Source: Desulfomicrobium baculatum DSM 4028 (GTDB taxonomy: Bacteria > Desulfobacterota > Desulfovibrionia > Desulfovibrionales > Desulfomicrobiaceae). From it: a stretch of DNA of 64,000 bases. The notes below the pieces were generated by a model. The model was given only the letters and a program-made list of their open reading frames with translations. It had not been told where the DNA came from and did not search any database. Made by a program: the position numbers and the translations under genes. The stretch is taken from positions 186,001 through 250,000 of the forward strand of contig NC_013173.1 of the NCBI RefSeq assembly GCF_000023225.1, written 5' to 3'. This document shows, piece by piece, positions 15,930 to 24,470 of this stretch (its first letter is position 1; the number at the start of each line of letters is the position of its first letter).

Positions 15930-16820
15930 TTACACGTTCAGATCATGCATGAGCCTGACCACGGCCAGTTCCTTGGCCTTGGCTTCCACGTCCACGGTCA
16001 TGGTCCGGCCATGCCAGCATTGCGGAATATCGGCCGGGTCGATGTAGTCGGCGTGGGGCCTTTGGTTGGCGTTCCAGCCCTCGCGCGGGGATGAAATGTG
16101 GCAGTATGGCTCGCGGCCGTGCCAGGTCGTCGCCGCAAGTTCCGTGGCCTCGCAAACGCCCAGGCCATCGGGATTGCAGCGATGATGGTGCGCGTCGTAG
16201 ACCAGCGGCAGGCCAAGCTCCGTACACAGGGGCAGCAGGTCGGCCACGGTGTAGCTCACGTCGTCGTTCTCCACGGAGAGCCGCGCGGCCACGTTTTCGG
16301 GCAGGCGCTTGAAGGCTTCGGCGAAGCGGGCCAGGGCTGCTGTCTTGTCCCCATAGACCCCGCCGCCGTGGATGTTGATGACGTCCGCGCCGACCATTTC
16401 GGCCAGCAGGGCGTGGTATTCCAGTTCGCGCACGGAGTTTGCGACCACGTGAGCATGGGGCGAGGACAGGACCACGAACTGGTCCGGATGGAAGCTCAGG
16501 CGGATGTCGTGTACCTGCGCGAACGTTCTGACGGCGGACATGCGCGCGGCGATGGTTTCGGCCTGGGACAGGTCTTCCAGGGCGTAGCCGACTTCGGGGT
16601 GGGTCATGCGCGGAAACAGGGGAGAGCTGATGCGGAAGGCTCCGATGCCGAGCCGCTGCGCCGCCCGCACGGCCAGGAGCAGATTGTCCGCGTTGTGCAG
16701 GCAAATGCCTGATACCTTGGCCAGGGCAGCGTTGCGATCCATGGCGCCGAGAACCTTGGCCGTGGTGGCGCGAAAGGAAATTTTTTCGGCCACGAAGAGG
16801 CAGCACAATCCGAAACGCAT
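15930..16820 (-). CDS. uvsE: UV damage endonuclease UvsE (UVDE family)
   Basis: A 296-residue TIM-barrel endonuclease. Family blocks: MRFGLCCLF at the N terminus, HNADNLLLAV, RISSPLFP, LSFHPDQFVVLSS, NIHGGGVYGDK, LSVENDD, YDAHHHRCNP and CHISSPREGW. These contain the metal-binding His, Glu and Asp residues of the three-metal active site. UVDE enzymes nick 5' to UV photoproducts and other lesions and start an excision repair route independent of UvrABC. The gene follows umuC by 24 bases on the same strand, so it belongs to a umuD-umuC-uvsE repair operon. Length is normal. Confidence 0.95.
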   Translation of the reverse strand: MRFGLCCLFVAEKISFRATTAKVLGAMDRNAALAKVSGICLHNADNLLLAVRAAQRLGIGAFRISSPLFPRMTHPEVGYALEDLSQAETIAARMSAVRTFAQVHDIRLSFHPDQFVVLSSPHAHVVANSVRELEYHALLAEMVGADVINIHGGGVYGDKTAALARFAEAFKRLPENVAARLSVENDDVSYTVADLLPLCTELGLPLVYDAHHHRCNPDGLGVCEATELAATTWHGREPYCHISSPREGWNANQRPHADYIDPADIPQCWHGRTMTVDVEAKAKELAVVRLMHDLNV

Positions 16821-16844
16821 GATGTTCCTTGCGGGTGAAGAGGA

Positions 16845-18116
16845 TTAATGAACCACGGGCAGCTCGGCCCAGGAGGTGGTATAGCTGGGGGAGCGGCGCT
16901 CCTGGCGCATGTGCCATTCCTTTTTCCCAAGGCCGGAGGCGGCCAGGGTCAGGGTGCCCCGGCCATGGACGGTGTTGATGCGGTCCATGACCCGCATCAG
17001 CGCGTCGCGTCTGGTTTTCTCCTCTCCGTGGGGCTCCAGGAAGGAGAGCTGGCGGCCAGTGGCCGGGGAGAGGTCCTGCAGGATCACGCCCGCCTTCTGG
17101 TATCTGTAGCCCGGCTTGTGGATGTCCCGCAGGATTTCAAGGGCCGGGCCATGCAGCGCGAGGGTGTCGGCCGTGGGCGCGGGCAGGGCGCGGCAGCGGC
17201 TTCCGGCGTACTGGGGCCCGGGCTGGAAGCGGTTTGTCTCCAGAAAGACTTGCACGGCTCCGGCCACGAGTCCCTTGCGGCGCAGTTTTTCCCCGGCCCG
17301 CTGCACGTAGGCCGAGACCGCCTCCTCCAGACTCGCGAGATTCTCGATGCGCGTGCCGAAGGAACGTGAGCAGACCAGGGAACGGGCTGGGGGCGGGGCG
17401 TCCTCCAGGGCGATGCACGGGATCTGGCGCAGCTCCAGCACGGTGCGCAAACCGGTCACGGTCAGATGGCGTCGGACCCAGTCGTCGTCCCGGCCTTTCA
17501 GCTCCAGCGCGGTACGCACCCCGCAGTCGCCAAGACGCCGCGCGCTCCTGCGGCCGATGCCCCAGATGTCGCCCGTTTCCAGGCCGCTCAGGACCCGGTC
17601 GATATCCTCCTCGTCTTCCAGAAGGCGCACGCCGTCGCCGCTTTCCTTTTTGGCCAGCCGGTTGGCGATCTTGGCCAGGGTCTTGGTCCGGGCGATACCC
17701 ACGCAGACCGGGATGCCGGTCCATTGCCGCACGGTGCGGCGGATTTCTTTCGCCGTGCGCAACAGGGAGGCGCTGCTGAAACCCCGCAGCAGCAGAAAAC
17801 ATTCGTCGATGGAATAGACTTCCGCTTCCTCCGAGAAGCCCGCCAGGATGCGCATGACCCGCGCGGACATGTCGCCGTAGAGTGCGTAGTTGGAGGAGAA
17901 GACGTGCACGCCGCTGCGGCTGAAAAAGGCCTCGCGCTTGTAGGCCGGTTCGCCCATCACGACGCCCAGGGCCTTGGCCTCGTTCGAGCGGGCGATGACG
18001 CAGCCGTCGTTGTTGGAGAGCACGACCACGGGCTTGCCTTCAAGGCTCGGGTCGAAGACCCGCTCGCAGGACGCATAAAAATTGTTGCAGTCGACCATGA
18101 GGTAGAAGTCGCGCAT
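16845..18116 (-). CDS. umuC: DNA polymerase V catalytic subunit UmuC (Y family)
   Basis: A 423-residue Y-family polymerase. The catalytic acids lie in [12 protein letters not shown] (Asp9) and YSIDECF (Asp104, Glu105). Thumb and little-finger domains follow, and a C-terminal segment after about residue 350 is typical of UmuC rather than DinB. It carries out error-prone translesion synthesis as UmuD'2C. The ATG directly abuts the umuD stop codon (TAG then ATG), so translation is coupled. Confidence 0.95.
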   Translation of the reverse strand: MRDFYLMVDCNNFYASCERVFDPSLEGKPVVVLSNNDGCVIARSNEAKALGVVMGEPAYKREAFFSRSGVHVFSSNYALYGDMSARVMRILAGFSEEAEVYSIDECFLLLRGFSSASLLRTAKEIRRTVRQWTGIPVCVGIARTKTLAKIANRLAKKESGDGVRLLEDEEDIDRVLSGLETGDIWGIGRRSARRLGDCGVRTALELKGRDDDWVRRHLTVTGLRTVLELRQIPCIALEDAPPPARSLVCSRSFGTRIENLASLEEAVSAYVQRAGEKLRRKGLVAGAVQVFLETNRFQPGPQYAGSRCRALPAPTADTLALHGPALEILRDIHKPGYRYQKAGVILQDLSPATGRQLSFLEPHGEEKTRRDALMRVMDRINTVHGRGTLTLAASGLGKKEWHMRQERRSPSYTTSWAELPVVH

Positions 18117-18578
18117 CTAGAGCTTCCGCACCACACCCGTGACCACGCCCCAGACGTGCAGGTCCTGGCCTTCGGTCACCGTGATGGGCTGGTAGCAGGG
18201 GTTTTCCGGGGCGAGCAGGGTCTGCCCGTTTTTCATGACCAGGCGTTTGACCGTCAGTTCCCCGTCCAGCACCGCGACCACGATTTTGCCGTGGGCGGGC
18301 TGTTCGGAGCGGTCCACGACCAGGACGTCGCCGTCGCTGATGCCCGCGCCGGTCATGGAATCTCCGCTGACCCGGACCATGAATGTGGCGGCGGGGTTAC
18401 GGATCAGATAGGTGTTCAGGTCCAGGGCCGTTTCGATGTAGTCGTCGGCCGGAGACGGAAAACCGGCCGAGATGCGGTCCAGATAGAGGGGCGTGCCGTG
18501 ACGTGGCTCACTGACGGCGCGGCCCAGGATTTCGAGCCGCTCGCGGCTGGGGGTGCTCAGCTGAAGAAGGTTTGACAT
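18117..18578 (-). CDS. umuD: UmuD, LexA-like autoprotease, pol V subunit
   Basis: A 153-residue protein. The cleavage site is Ala38-Gly39 in ISAGFPSPADDY (E. coli has Cys-Gly). The Ser-Lys dyad is Ser74 in SGDSM and Lys111 in ELTVKR. RecA-stimulated self-cleavage would produce UmuD', which activates UmuC. The ATG at 18578 was chosen; a TTG at 18614 would add 12 residues and has no better support. The upstream region is shared with a divergent molybdopterin enzyme gene. No clear LexA box was recognised by eye, so SOS control is expected from the family but not shown. Confidence 0.92.
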   Translation of the reverse strand: MSNLLQLSTPSRERLEILGRAVSEPRHGTPLYLDRISAGFPSPADDYIETALDLNTYLIRNPAATFMVRVSGDSMTGAGISDGDVLVVDRSEQPAHGKIVVAVLDGELTVKRLVMKNGQTLLAPENPCYQPITVTEGQDLHVWGVVTGVVRKL

Positions 18579-18694
18579 GCATGAACCATTGCCTCCCGTC
18601 TTGGCTTCCGTCAACGCCGGGATTAGTACTGCTCTCGACAGACGGCAAACACGAACCGGGAACCGCTACACTGCGTGTCCTCAAGGGAGAATAC

Positions 18695-20596
18695 ATGACC
18701 ATCACCGCCTGCACCCTCGATTGTCCCGATGCCTGTTCCCTTGTGGCCGAAAGCGGCGTGGATGGCCTGCGTCTGCGCGGCAATCCGGACCACCCCTTCA
18801 CGCGCGGCTTTGCCTGCCCCAAGCTCGACGTGCATCGCAGACGCCAGATCAGCCCGCACCGCCTGCGTTCCCCCCGGCTCAAGGTGGACGGGCGCTGGCA
18901 GGACATAAGCTGGGACGAGGCCATGGGGCTGTGCGCCGAGAAGATCGCCCTGTACCGGGACGAGCCCCGCTCCATCCTGCATGTGCGCGGTTCGGGCAAC
19001 CGGGGCGTGATCAAGGCGCTGTCGAACCTTTTTTTTCGCAGGCTGGGAGCCTCCGGCCTGCACGGGTCGTTGTGCGACGAGGCCGGGATAGCGGCGTGCA
19101 CGGAAGATTTCGGCTGCCTGCGCACCAACGACATTTCGGACATTCTGAACACGTCGGCCCTGGTCAACTGGGGCCGCGACCTGGCGCGTGGCTCGGTGCA
19201 CACGGCGGCCCTGGTCCGCGCCCTGCGCAAGAAGGGCGTGCCGGTGCTGACCATCGCCCCCGGAGAGGACACAGCCAAAGGTTTCACGGACCATTTCGTG
19301 CGCGTGAGGCCGGGAACGGACCGTTTCCTGGCCGCGGCCGTGCTGCGCGAGGTGCTGCGCCGCCAGGGAATCGCGCCGGAGGTGGGGGCCGCGTGCCGCG
19401 ACCTTGCCGGCTTCGAAGAGCTGCTCGCCGGGTGCGGGCCGGAGCTTCTGGAGTGGTGCGGGGCGACGCCTGCGGATGTAGCGCTGCTGGCGGACCATTA
19501 CGCCGGGCCCATGCCCGTGGCCACGCTTCTGGGTTGGGGGCTGCAACGCTATTGTTTCGGCGGCCAGAACGTGCGCTTCATCAACGCCCTGGCCATGCTC
19601 TCGGGCCAGGTGGGTAGAAGCGGCGGCGGGACCTACTACGGATTAAGCTCCATGGCCAACTTCGAGCTGCCCTGGAAGACGGAGACGGCGTACGGCCGGA
19701 CCCTGCTCATGCCCGACCTGGCCCGGGAACTCCGCCGCGCCGACCCTCCCGTGCGCATGGCCTGGATCGAATGCATCAACCCCGCCAACCAGTTCCCGGA
19801 GGCGGCCGAGGTGGCCCGCGCCCTGGCCGGGCTCGATTTTGTGGTGGTCGCCGACGCCTTCATGACGGACACGGCGGAGGTGGCGGATCTGATCCTGCCC
19901 GTGGCGCTGATGCTCGAACAGGAGGATGTCGTCGGCTCCTTCCTGCACGAGTACGTGCAGCTGAGCGCCAAGGCCGTGGAGCCGCCGCAGGGCGTGCGCA
20001 CGGATCACCGGATTTTGTCCGATCTGGGGGCCCGGCTCTCTCCCCCGGTGACTTTGCCAGGGCCCGAGGAGGCCCTGCGCCAGGCGCTCGGTTCCTCCAC
20101 GCTGAATGGGAGTCTCGAAGAGCTGCGCAGCCGGGGGTATGTCCGTTCCACCCACGGGCCGGTGGCCTTCGAGGGCCTGCGCTTCGGGCACGCGGACGGT
20201 CTCTACCGCCTGCCGCCCCGTCTGGACCCGCCGATGACGACCATGGACGACGGCTATCCCCTGCAGCTCTTGACGCTCATCAACCGCCGCTTCGTCCATT
20301 CCCAGATCCTGCCCGAGGATCAGACCGGCGAGCCCGTGGTGAGCGTGCACCCGCGCACCCTTGAGGGGCTCGGCATCGAACCCGGAGCGGGTTGGCTGGT
20401 CACGGCGCTCGGACGGCTCGCGGTGCTGTTCGCGGCGGACGAGTCCATGCACCCGGATTGCGCGGTCTACCGGCGTGGGCCGTGGGGCAAATTGGGAGGC
20501 GGGGTGAATCGTATCATCGGGTTCGTGGAGACGGACATGGGCGGGGTCGGCGCGTACTATGAGCAGCGCTGCCGTCTGGAGCGCAGGGGTCAGTAG
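18695..20596 (+). CDS. Solitary molybdopterin-dependent oxidoreductase
   Basis: A 633-residue DMSO-reductase-superfamily protein. It begins TACTLDCPDACS with a fourth cysteine at FACPK, giving one [4Fe-4S] cluster, followed by the molybdopterin core (SWDEAMGLC, GSLCDEAG, VNWGRDLARGSVH, SGQVGRSGGG) and a C-terminal dinucleotide-binding domain (about 510-630). It has no Tat signal. The CxxDCPDAC start marks a widespread subfamily of cytoplasmic enzymes without assigned reaction, often annotated as formate-dehydrogenase-like. No electron-transfer partner lies beside it. ATG at 18695 follows AAGGGAGA. It is divergent from umuD and overlaps the 3' end of the next minus-strand gene by seven bases. 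Confidence 0.85.
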   Translation: MTITACTLDCPDACSLVAESGVDGLRLRGNPDHPFTRGFACPKLDVHRRRQISPHRLRSPRLKVDGRWQDISWDEAMGLCAEKIALYRDEPRSILHVRGSGNRGVIKALSNLFFRRLGASGLHGSLCDEAGIAACTEDFGCLRTNDISDILNTSALVNWGRDLARGSVHTAALVRALRKKGVPVLTIAPGEDTAKGFTDHFVRVRPGTDRFLAAAVLREVLRRQGIAPEVGAACRDLAGFEELLAGCGPELLEWCGATPADVALLADHYAGPMPVATLLGWGLQRYCFGGQNVRFINALAMLSGQVGRSGGGTYYGLSSMANFELPWKTETAYGRTLLMPDLARELRRADPPVRMAWIECINPANQFPEAAEVARALAGLDFVVVADAFMTDTAEVADLILPVALMLEQEDVVGSFLHEYVQLSAKAVEPPQGVRTDHRILSDLGARLSPPVTLPGPEEALRQALGSSTLNGSLEELRSRGYVRSTHGPVAFEGLRFGHADGLYRLPPRLDPPMTTMDDGYPLQLLTLINRRFVHSQILPEDQTGEPVVSVHPRTLEGLGIEPGAGWLVTALGRLAVLFAADESMHPDCAVYRRGPWGKLGGGVNRIIGFVETDMGGVGAYYEQRCRLERRGQ

Positions 20597-20859
20597 CGGC
20601 CGTTCTTGACCGTGGTCACGTAGAGTTCGTAGTCGGGGTCGTTTTCGACATTGACGCCCGGGTAGGACGGTTCGCTCCATTCGAAGCGGTCGCCCCTCCA
20701 TGCCACGATCGTGCGCCGCGCCTTGAAGGCCGCGTCCACATAGACCACCTCCACGGTGCTGCGCGTGTCGTAGGCGGAGGCGTCACAGACGATGCCGACC
20801 TTGGTGAAGGCCTGGCCATGAATGGTGACGGGATAGCCGGTTCTGATCTTGGGCCGCAT
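20590..20859 (-). CDS. Hypothetical protein, 89 residues
   Basis: A small soluble protein with a mostly beta-strand look (VTIHGQAFTKVGIVCDASA, VEVVYVDAA, RTIVAWRGDRFEW). No membrane segment, signal peptide or recognised motif. The ATG at 20859 has a moderate AGGGAAAG site upstream. Its last codons overlap the convergent molybdopterin enzyme gene by seven bases. Function unknown; it could be an SH3-like small barrel. Confidence 0.55.
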   Translation of the reverse strand: MRPKIRTGYPVTIHGQAFTKVGIVCDASAYDTRSTVEVVYVDAAFKARRTIVAWRGDRFEWSEPSYPGVNVENDPDYELYVTTVKNGRY

Positions 20860-20956
20860 GGACTGCTTTCCCTGGTTGATGGTTTGACGGGAGGCCTTTG
20901 GGGCCGGTGCTTTTCGCGAAGTATCGCGGTTTTATTTTTCTGGAAAGAGAAAATAT

Positions 20957-20975
20957 CCGCCACGGCTCGTGGCGG
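20957..20975 (-). terminator. Hairpin terminator downstream of the kinase/binding-protein cluster
   Basis: A perfect eight-base stem CCGCCACG / CGTGGCGG with a three-base loop. The minus-strand RNA continues ATATTTTCTCTTT. It lies 115 bases after the stop of the 758-residue kinase. The 20860-21089 interval otherwise shows nothing. Confidence 0.55.
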
Positions 20976-21089
20976 GTACGATTTATGGCGCTCCGGTTCG
21001 GCGCGTTTGCAACTGGAGGCGTTCGGTTCAGGCCGCCGGTGCGTGAAACTTCGACATATATCGGCGCGTAAGCCTGCAGAGCCGGCCGT

Positions 21090-23366
21090 TCAAGACGATT
21101 TTTTGCCGCATACGCGAGCGATGATCTTGGTCAGGTCCTTGATGGAGACGGGTTTGGCCAGATATTCGTCAAACCCGTCTTCCAGATACTTTTCCCTGTC
21201 CCCGTGTAGGGCGTGGGCCGTGAGCGCGATGACGGGCAGGCTGTGCCCGAATCTTTCCCGAATATGCCGTGTGGCCATGCTTCCATCCATGACCGGCATC
21301 TGGATGTCCATGAGCACGCAGTCCACGGTGGCCGTTTGCAGAAGATCAAGCGCTTCCTGGCCATTGACGGCGCAGATGACCCGGTGTCCGAGTTTTTCGA
21401 GGGATTTTTGCAGGAAGAGGCGGTTGATGGGGTTGTCCTCGGTCACGAGGACGGACAGCCCCTGCACAAGCAATTCGTCGCCCAGGTCCGGGTCCTGCGC
21501 GGGCTCTTCCGGCAGCGCCCGTTCGACCGGGATGTTGAAGAAGAAGGTGGTTCCCACCCCTTCCGTGCTGCGCACCCCGATGGAGCCTCCCATGGCCTCG
21601 ATGAGCTGCTTGACGATGGCCAGCCCCAGCCCCGTGCCCTGATAGGTTCTGGTCGGAAAGCGCGCCGCCTGGGTGAAGCGCTCGAAGATACTGTCCTGCT
21701 TGTCTGCGGGGATGCCGCACCCGGAGTCCATTATTTCAAAATGGAGCATCATGCGGGCGCTGTTTTCTTCGGAAGTCAGCCCGGTCAGACGCAGTTCGAT
21801 CTTTCCTTTTTCCGTGAACTTGACCGCATTGCCGACCAGATTGAAGAAGATTTGGCGAATCCTGTTCTCGTCGCCGACCACGGCCTGCGGCAACTCTTCA
21901 GCAAGGACAAGGGACAGGGTGACGCCCTTTTCCCGAATGCCGGGCTTGAAGAAGGCGATGGTGGCTTCGAGCATGCTTCTGGCGTTGAAGCGGTTTTTTT
22001 GCAGCTCGATTTTTCCGGCTTCGACTTTCGAGAAATCGAGGATGTCGTTGATGATGTGCAGCAGATTCTGTCCGGATTGGCGGATAAGGGTCAGATATTC
22101 CTGCACGCCCGGGTTGCCGGGATTGCCGATGGCCAGCTCGGCCAGCCCCATGATCCCGGTCAGGGGAGTGCGGATTTCGTGGCTCATGTGCGCCAGAAAA
22201 AGGCTTTTGGCCTCGTTGGCCTCATCGGCCTTGCGCCTGGCCGATTGCAGTTGCAGCAGGGTCTGTTTGCGGATGTGCACAACCAGGGTCAGGGAGATGA
22301 TGATGACCAGCAGGGCGATGACGATACTCCCGAAGATCAGGAAGAGCCGCTTGTTGGCTTCGAAGATGTTTCGGGGTCGATGCACGATGACGGAGCCTTT
22401 GGGCAGGGCCTTCTCGTCCAGGTTGAAACGCGTCAGCTCCCGGTGATCAAAGAGAAATCGATTGGCGATTTCCTTGACTACGGGCAGCGCTGAAGGCGCG
22501 GTCCCATCCAGGATTTGCAGGGCCATGCGGGCCGCGATTCTGCCGTGTTCGGCGCCGTTGACCAATTTGCCGCCCACGATGCCGTGTCCCAGGAAAAAAT
22601 CCCAGAATCCATAAATAGGGCTCTGCGTGTTGGCTCTGACCAGGGCCACGCTGGGGCCGAAATCAAGCATGCGGCCATCCAGTCCTGCAATGGCGTTGCC
22701 CAGAAAGACAAGTGTTTTTGGGCTTAGGGCCGCGACTTTTTCCAGCAGGGCCGGGGTGGGGATGTCCTGCCAGAAGTGAAAGCGCAGCCTTCCGGCATAG
22801 GAAGGCATGAGATGCAGAAACTGGCTGCGGTTTGACCTGTCCGTGCTCGAAAGAGATCCTCCGATGACGACCACGTTGCGCGTATCGGGGTGCAGGGCCA
22901 GGGCTGCGTCCAGTGTCTCGCGCGCGGAGATTATCTCCGATACGCCTGTGATGCCTTCCGCGTCGCCAAGCATTTCCGGCTGGAAATTGTTCACGCCGCA
23001 GAAGATGATGGGCACGTTTTCAAAGAGCTTGTCGCGGTGTCGCAAAACGAAGCTGAACGCCGCGTCATCGGAGACAATCACCGCGCTTACGGCGTGATCG
23101 CGCACGTGGGTTGCGATCAGTTCCGACTGCATCGAAAGAATGTGTTCTTGCGGGTAGCGTTTGGCGTCCAGGTACTCGGTGCTGAGCGACCAGGGCTTGC
23201 CGGATCCGGAAAAGGTCTCGACGATGCCCTGATGTATGTCGTCGGTCCAGCTCAGGCCCGGATTGTAGGAGTGAATGACCAGAATATCGGGGACGGTCTG
23301 GGCCTGCGCGCAGAGAGCGCTCAGGCCCAGCAGCATCAGCAGCAGGGAAAAGGCTTTATTCCACAA
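21090..23366 (-). CDS. Hybrid sensor histidine kinase with periplasmic ABC-type binding-protein sensor and receiver domain
   Basis: A 758-residue membrane kinase. A signal segment (1-22) is followed by a periplasmic domain (about 25-330) of the ABC-transporter substrate-binding-like family (PF04392), starting ILVIHSYNPGLSWTDDIHQG. A transmembrane helix (about 344-368) leads to HisKA with phospho-His near 393 (HMSHEIRTPLTG), HATPase (NLVGNAVKFTEKG, DSGCGIP, GTGLGLAIVK) and a C-terminal receiver with Asp near 684 (VLMDIQMPVMDG) and Lys in LAKPVS. Its start overlaps the 3' end of the upstream binding-protein gene by 11 bases. It should sense a small ligand and relay phosphate to an unlinked regulator; no Hpt or output domain is encoded nearby. 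Confidence 0.93.
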   Translation of the reverse strand: MWNKAFSLLLMLLGLSALCAQAQTVPDILVIHSYNPGLSWTDDIHQGIVETFSGSGKPWSLSTEYLDAKRYPQEHILSMQSELIATHVRDHAVSAVIVSDDAAFSFVLRHRDKLFENVPIIFCGVNNFQPEMLGDAEGITGVSEIISARETLDAALALHPDTRNVVVIGGSLSSTDRSNRSQFLHLMPSYAGRLRFHFWQDIPTPALLEKVAALSPKTLVFLGNAIAGLDGRMLDFGPSVALVRANTQSPIYGFWDFFLGHGIVGGKLVNGAEHGRIAARMALQILDGTAPSALPVVKEIANRFLFDHRELTRFNLDEKALPKGSVIVHRPRNIFEANKRLFLIFGSIVIALLVIIISLTLVVHIRKQTLLQLQSARRKADEANEAKSLFLAHMSHEIRTPLTGIMGLAELAIGNPGNPGVQEYLTLIRQSGQNLLHIINDILDFSKVEAGKIELQKNRFNARSMLEATIAFFKPGIREKGVTLSLVLAEELPQAVVGDENRIRQIFFNLVGNAVKFTEKGKIELRLTGLTSEENSARMMLHFEIMDSGCGIPADKQDSIFERFTQAARFPTRTYQGTGLGLAIVKQLIEAMGGSIGVRSTEGVGTTFFFNIPVERALPEEPAQDPDLGDELLVQGLSVLVTEDNPINRLFLQKSLEKLGHRVICAVNGQEALDLLQTATVDCVLMDIQMPVMDGSMATRHIRERFGHSLPVIALTAHALHGDREKYLEDGFDEYLAKPVSIKDLTKIIARVCGKKSS

Positions 23367-24363
23367 GTGCCGTCGCCTCCTGAAGGAGACCTTCCGGGAT
23401 GTCGATGCGCAGTTTTCTGGCTATTTTCATGTTGAGCATGGTCAGCCCCCGCGTCGTGCCTACGCTGGGGATATCCGCGACGCGCTCGCCGTTCAGGATG
23501 CGCAGGGCCATGCCCCCCGCCAGGGTTCCGTGTTCGAATCCTGTCTGGATCACGCCGCAGAGGGCTCCGTCGGCGACAGTGTAGTCGAAAAAACCCACGG
23601 AGGGGAGGACCACGTTCTCCCGGGTCCAGCGCATGACTTCGTGGTCTGGGACGACCTGTCCCGCGGCATCGGTCAGGTTGTGGTAGTTCAGGATGGCGAG
23701 GGCGTCGTGGGTTGAGCCGCTGGAGCTCAGGATCTGCCGCCAGTTTTCATAGGTGTCGACAATGATCCACTCGGCTTCGATGTCTGCCGGGGTCGAGGCG
23801 CGCATCGAACGGACCGCTGCAAGGCTTGAGGGCCGGGAGTCCAGGAGCACCAGGATTTTGCGGATGTCCGGACGCAGGCGGCGCAGCAGCTTCAGGCTTT
23901 CGCCCCAGGCGAGTTCCTCGACCACGCCCGTGACGTTGACGGCCGGATAGCCATACTGCGCCGGATCCTGGTTGACCCCGCAGAAGACGAAGGCCGGAGC
24001 CGAGCTGTTGCCGGCGAATTGCGCCGCGAAATACTGCTGCGCATCGTCGTCGCTGGTGATGACCACGTCCGGTTTGAAGTTGAGCATCGTCTCGGTCGCG
24101 ATCCGTCCTGCGGCGGTGAGTCTGGTCTCGTCGCCTTTGATGCGGTTGACGTTGGTGTCCATGAAAACGGTGCGCAGTTCGATTTGATGCCTGGAAAGCA
24201 TCCTTTCCAGGGCGTCATGGATGTCGGCGGTCCAGGTGAAATTACGGTCGTAGCTGTGCACGATCAGGACCTTTTTGCCGGTATTGCCGCCAGTCTCGCC
24301 GAGGTGAGGGAACAGGGCCGCGAGGAAGGCCAAAAGGATGATGTGCGGGATTTTCCGAGACAT
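23356..24363 (-). CDS. Periplasmic ABC-type substrate-binding protein (sensor partner)
   Basis: A 335-residue protein with an N-terminal signal or anchor (MSRKIPHIILLAFLAALFPHLG) and a two-lobe binding domain beginning VLIVHSYDRNFTWTADIHDA. This is closely similar in pattern to the sensor domain of the kinase encoded next, so the two are paralogous modules. No permease or ATPase gene is present, so it is more likely a ligand-binding partner of the kinase than part of a transporter (inference). The ATG at 24363 was preferred over upstream alternative starts because it places the signal peptide at the N terminus. The 3' end overlaps the kinase start by 11 bases. Confidence 0.8.
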   Translation of the reverse strand: MSRKIPHIILLAFLAALFPHLGETGGNTGKKVLIVHSYDRNFTWTADIHDALERMLSRHQIELRTVFMDTNVNRIKGDETRLTAAGRIATETMLNFKPDVVITSDDDAQQYFAAQFAGNSSAPAFVFCGVNQDPAQYGYPAVNVTGVVEELAWGESLKLLRRLRPDIRKILVLLDSRPSSLAAVRSMRASTPADIEAEWIIVDTYENWRQILSSSGSTHDALAILNYHNLTDAAGQVVPDHEVMRWTRENVVLPSVGFFDYTVADGALCGVIQTGFEHGTLAGGMALRILNGERVADIPSVGTTRGLTMLNMKIARKLRIDIPEGLLQEATALVE

Positions 24364-24470
24364 ATTTTTTTCTGTCACACAATGTCGTTGCCCGCAATAT
24401 GCGCCGGAGGTTTTGCAGCGTCTGTCCGGCGCGCGTTTTTGCGTGCTTCCCGCCGGGAAGGTTCTGGAAA

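Noticed and set aside
18579-18694. A LexA box upstream of umuD (CTG...ACAG near 18640).
   Set aside because: The half-sites have the wrong spacing and the internal positions do not form a dyad.
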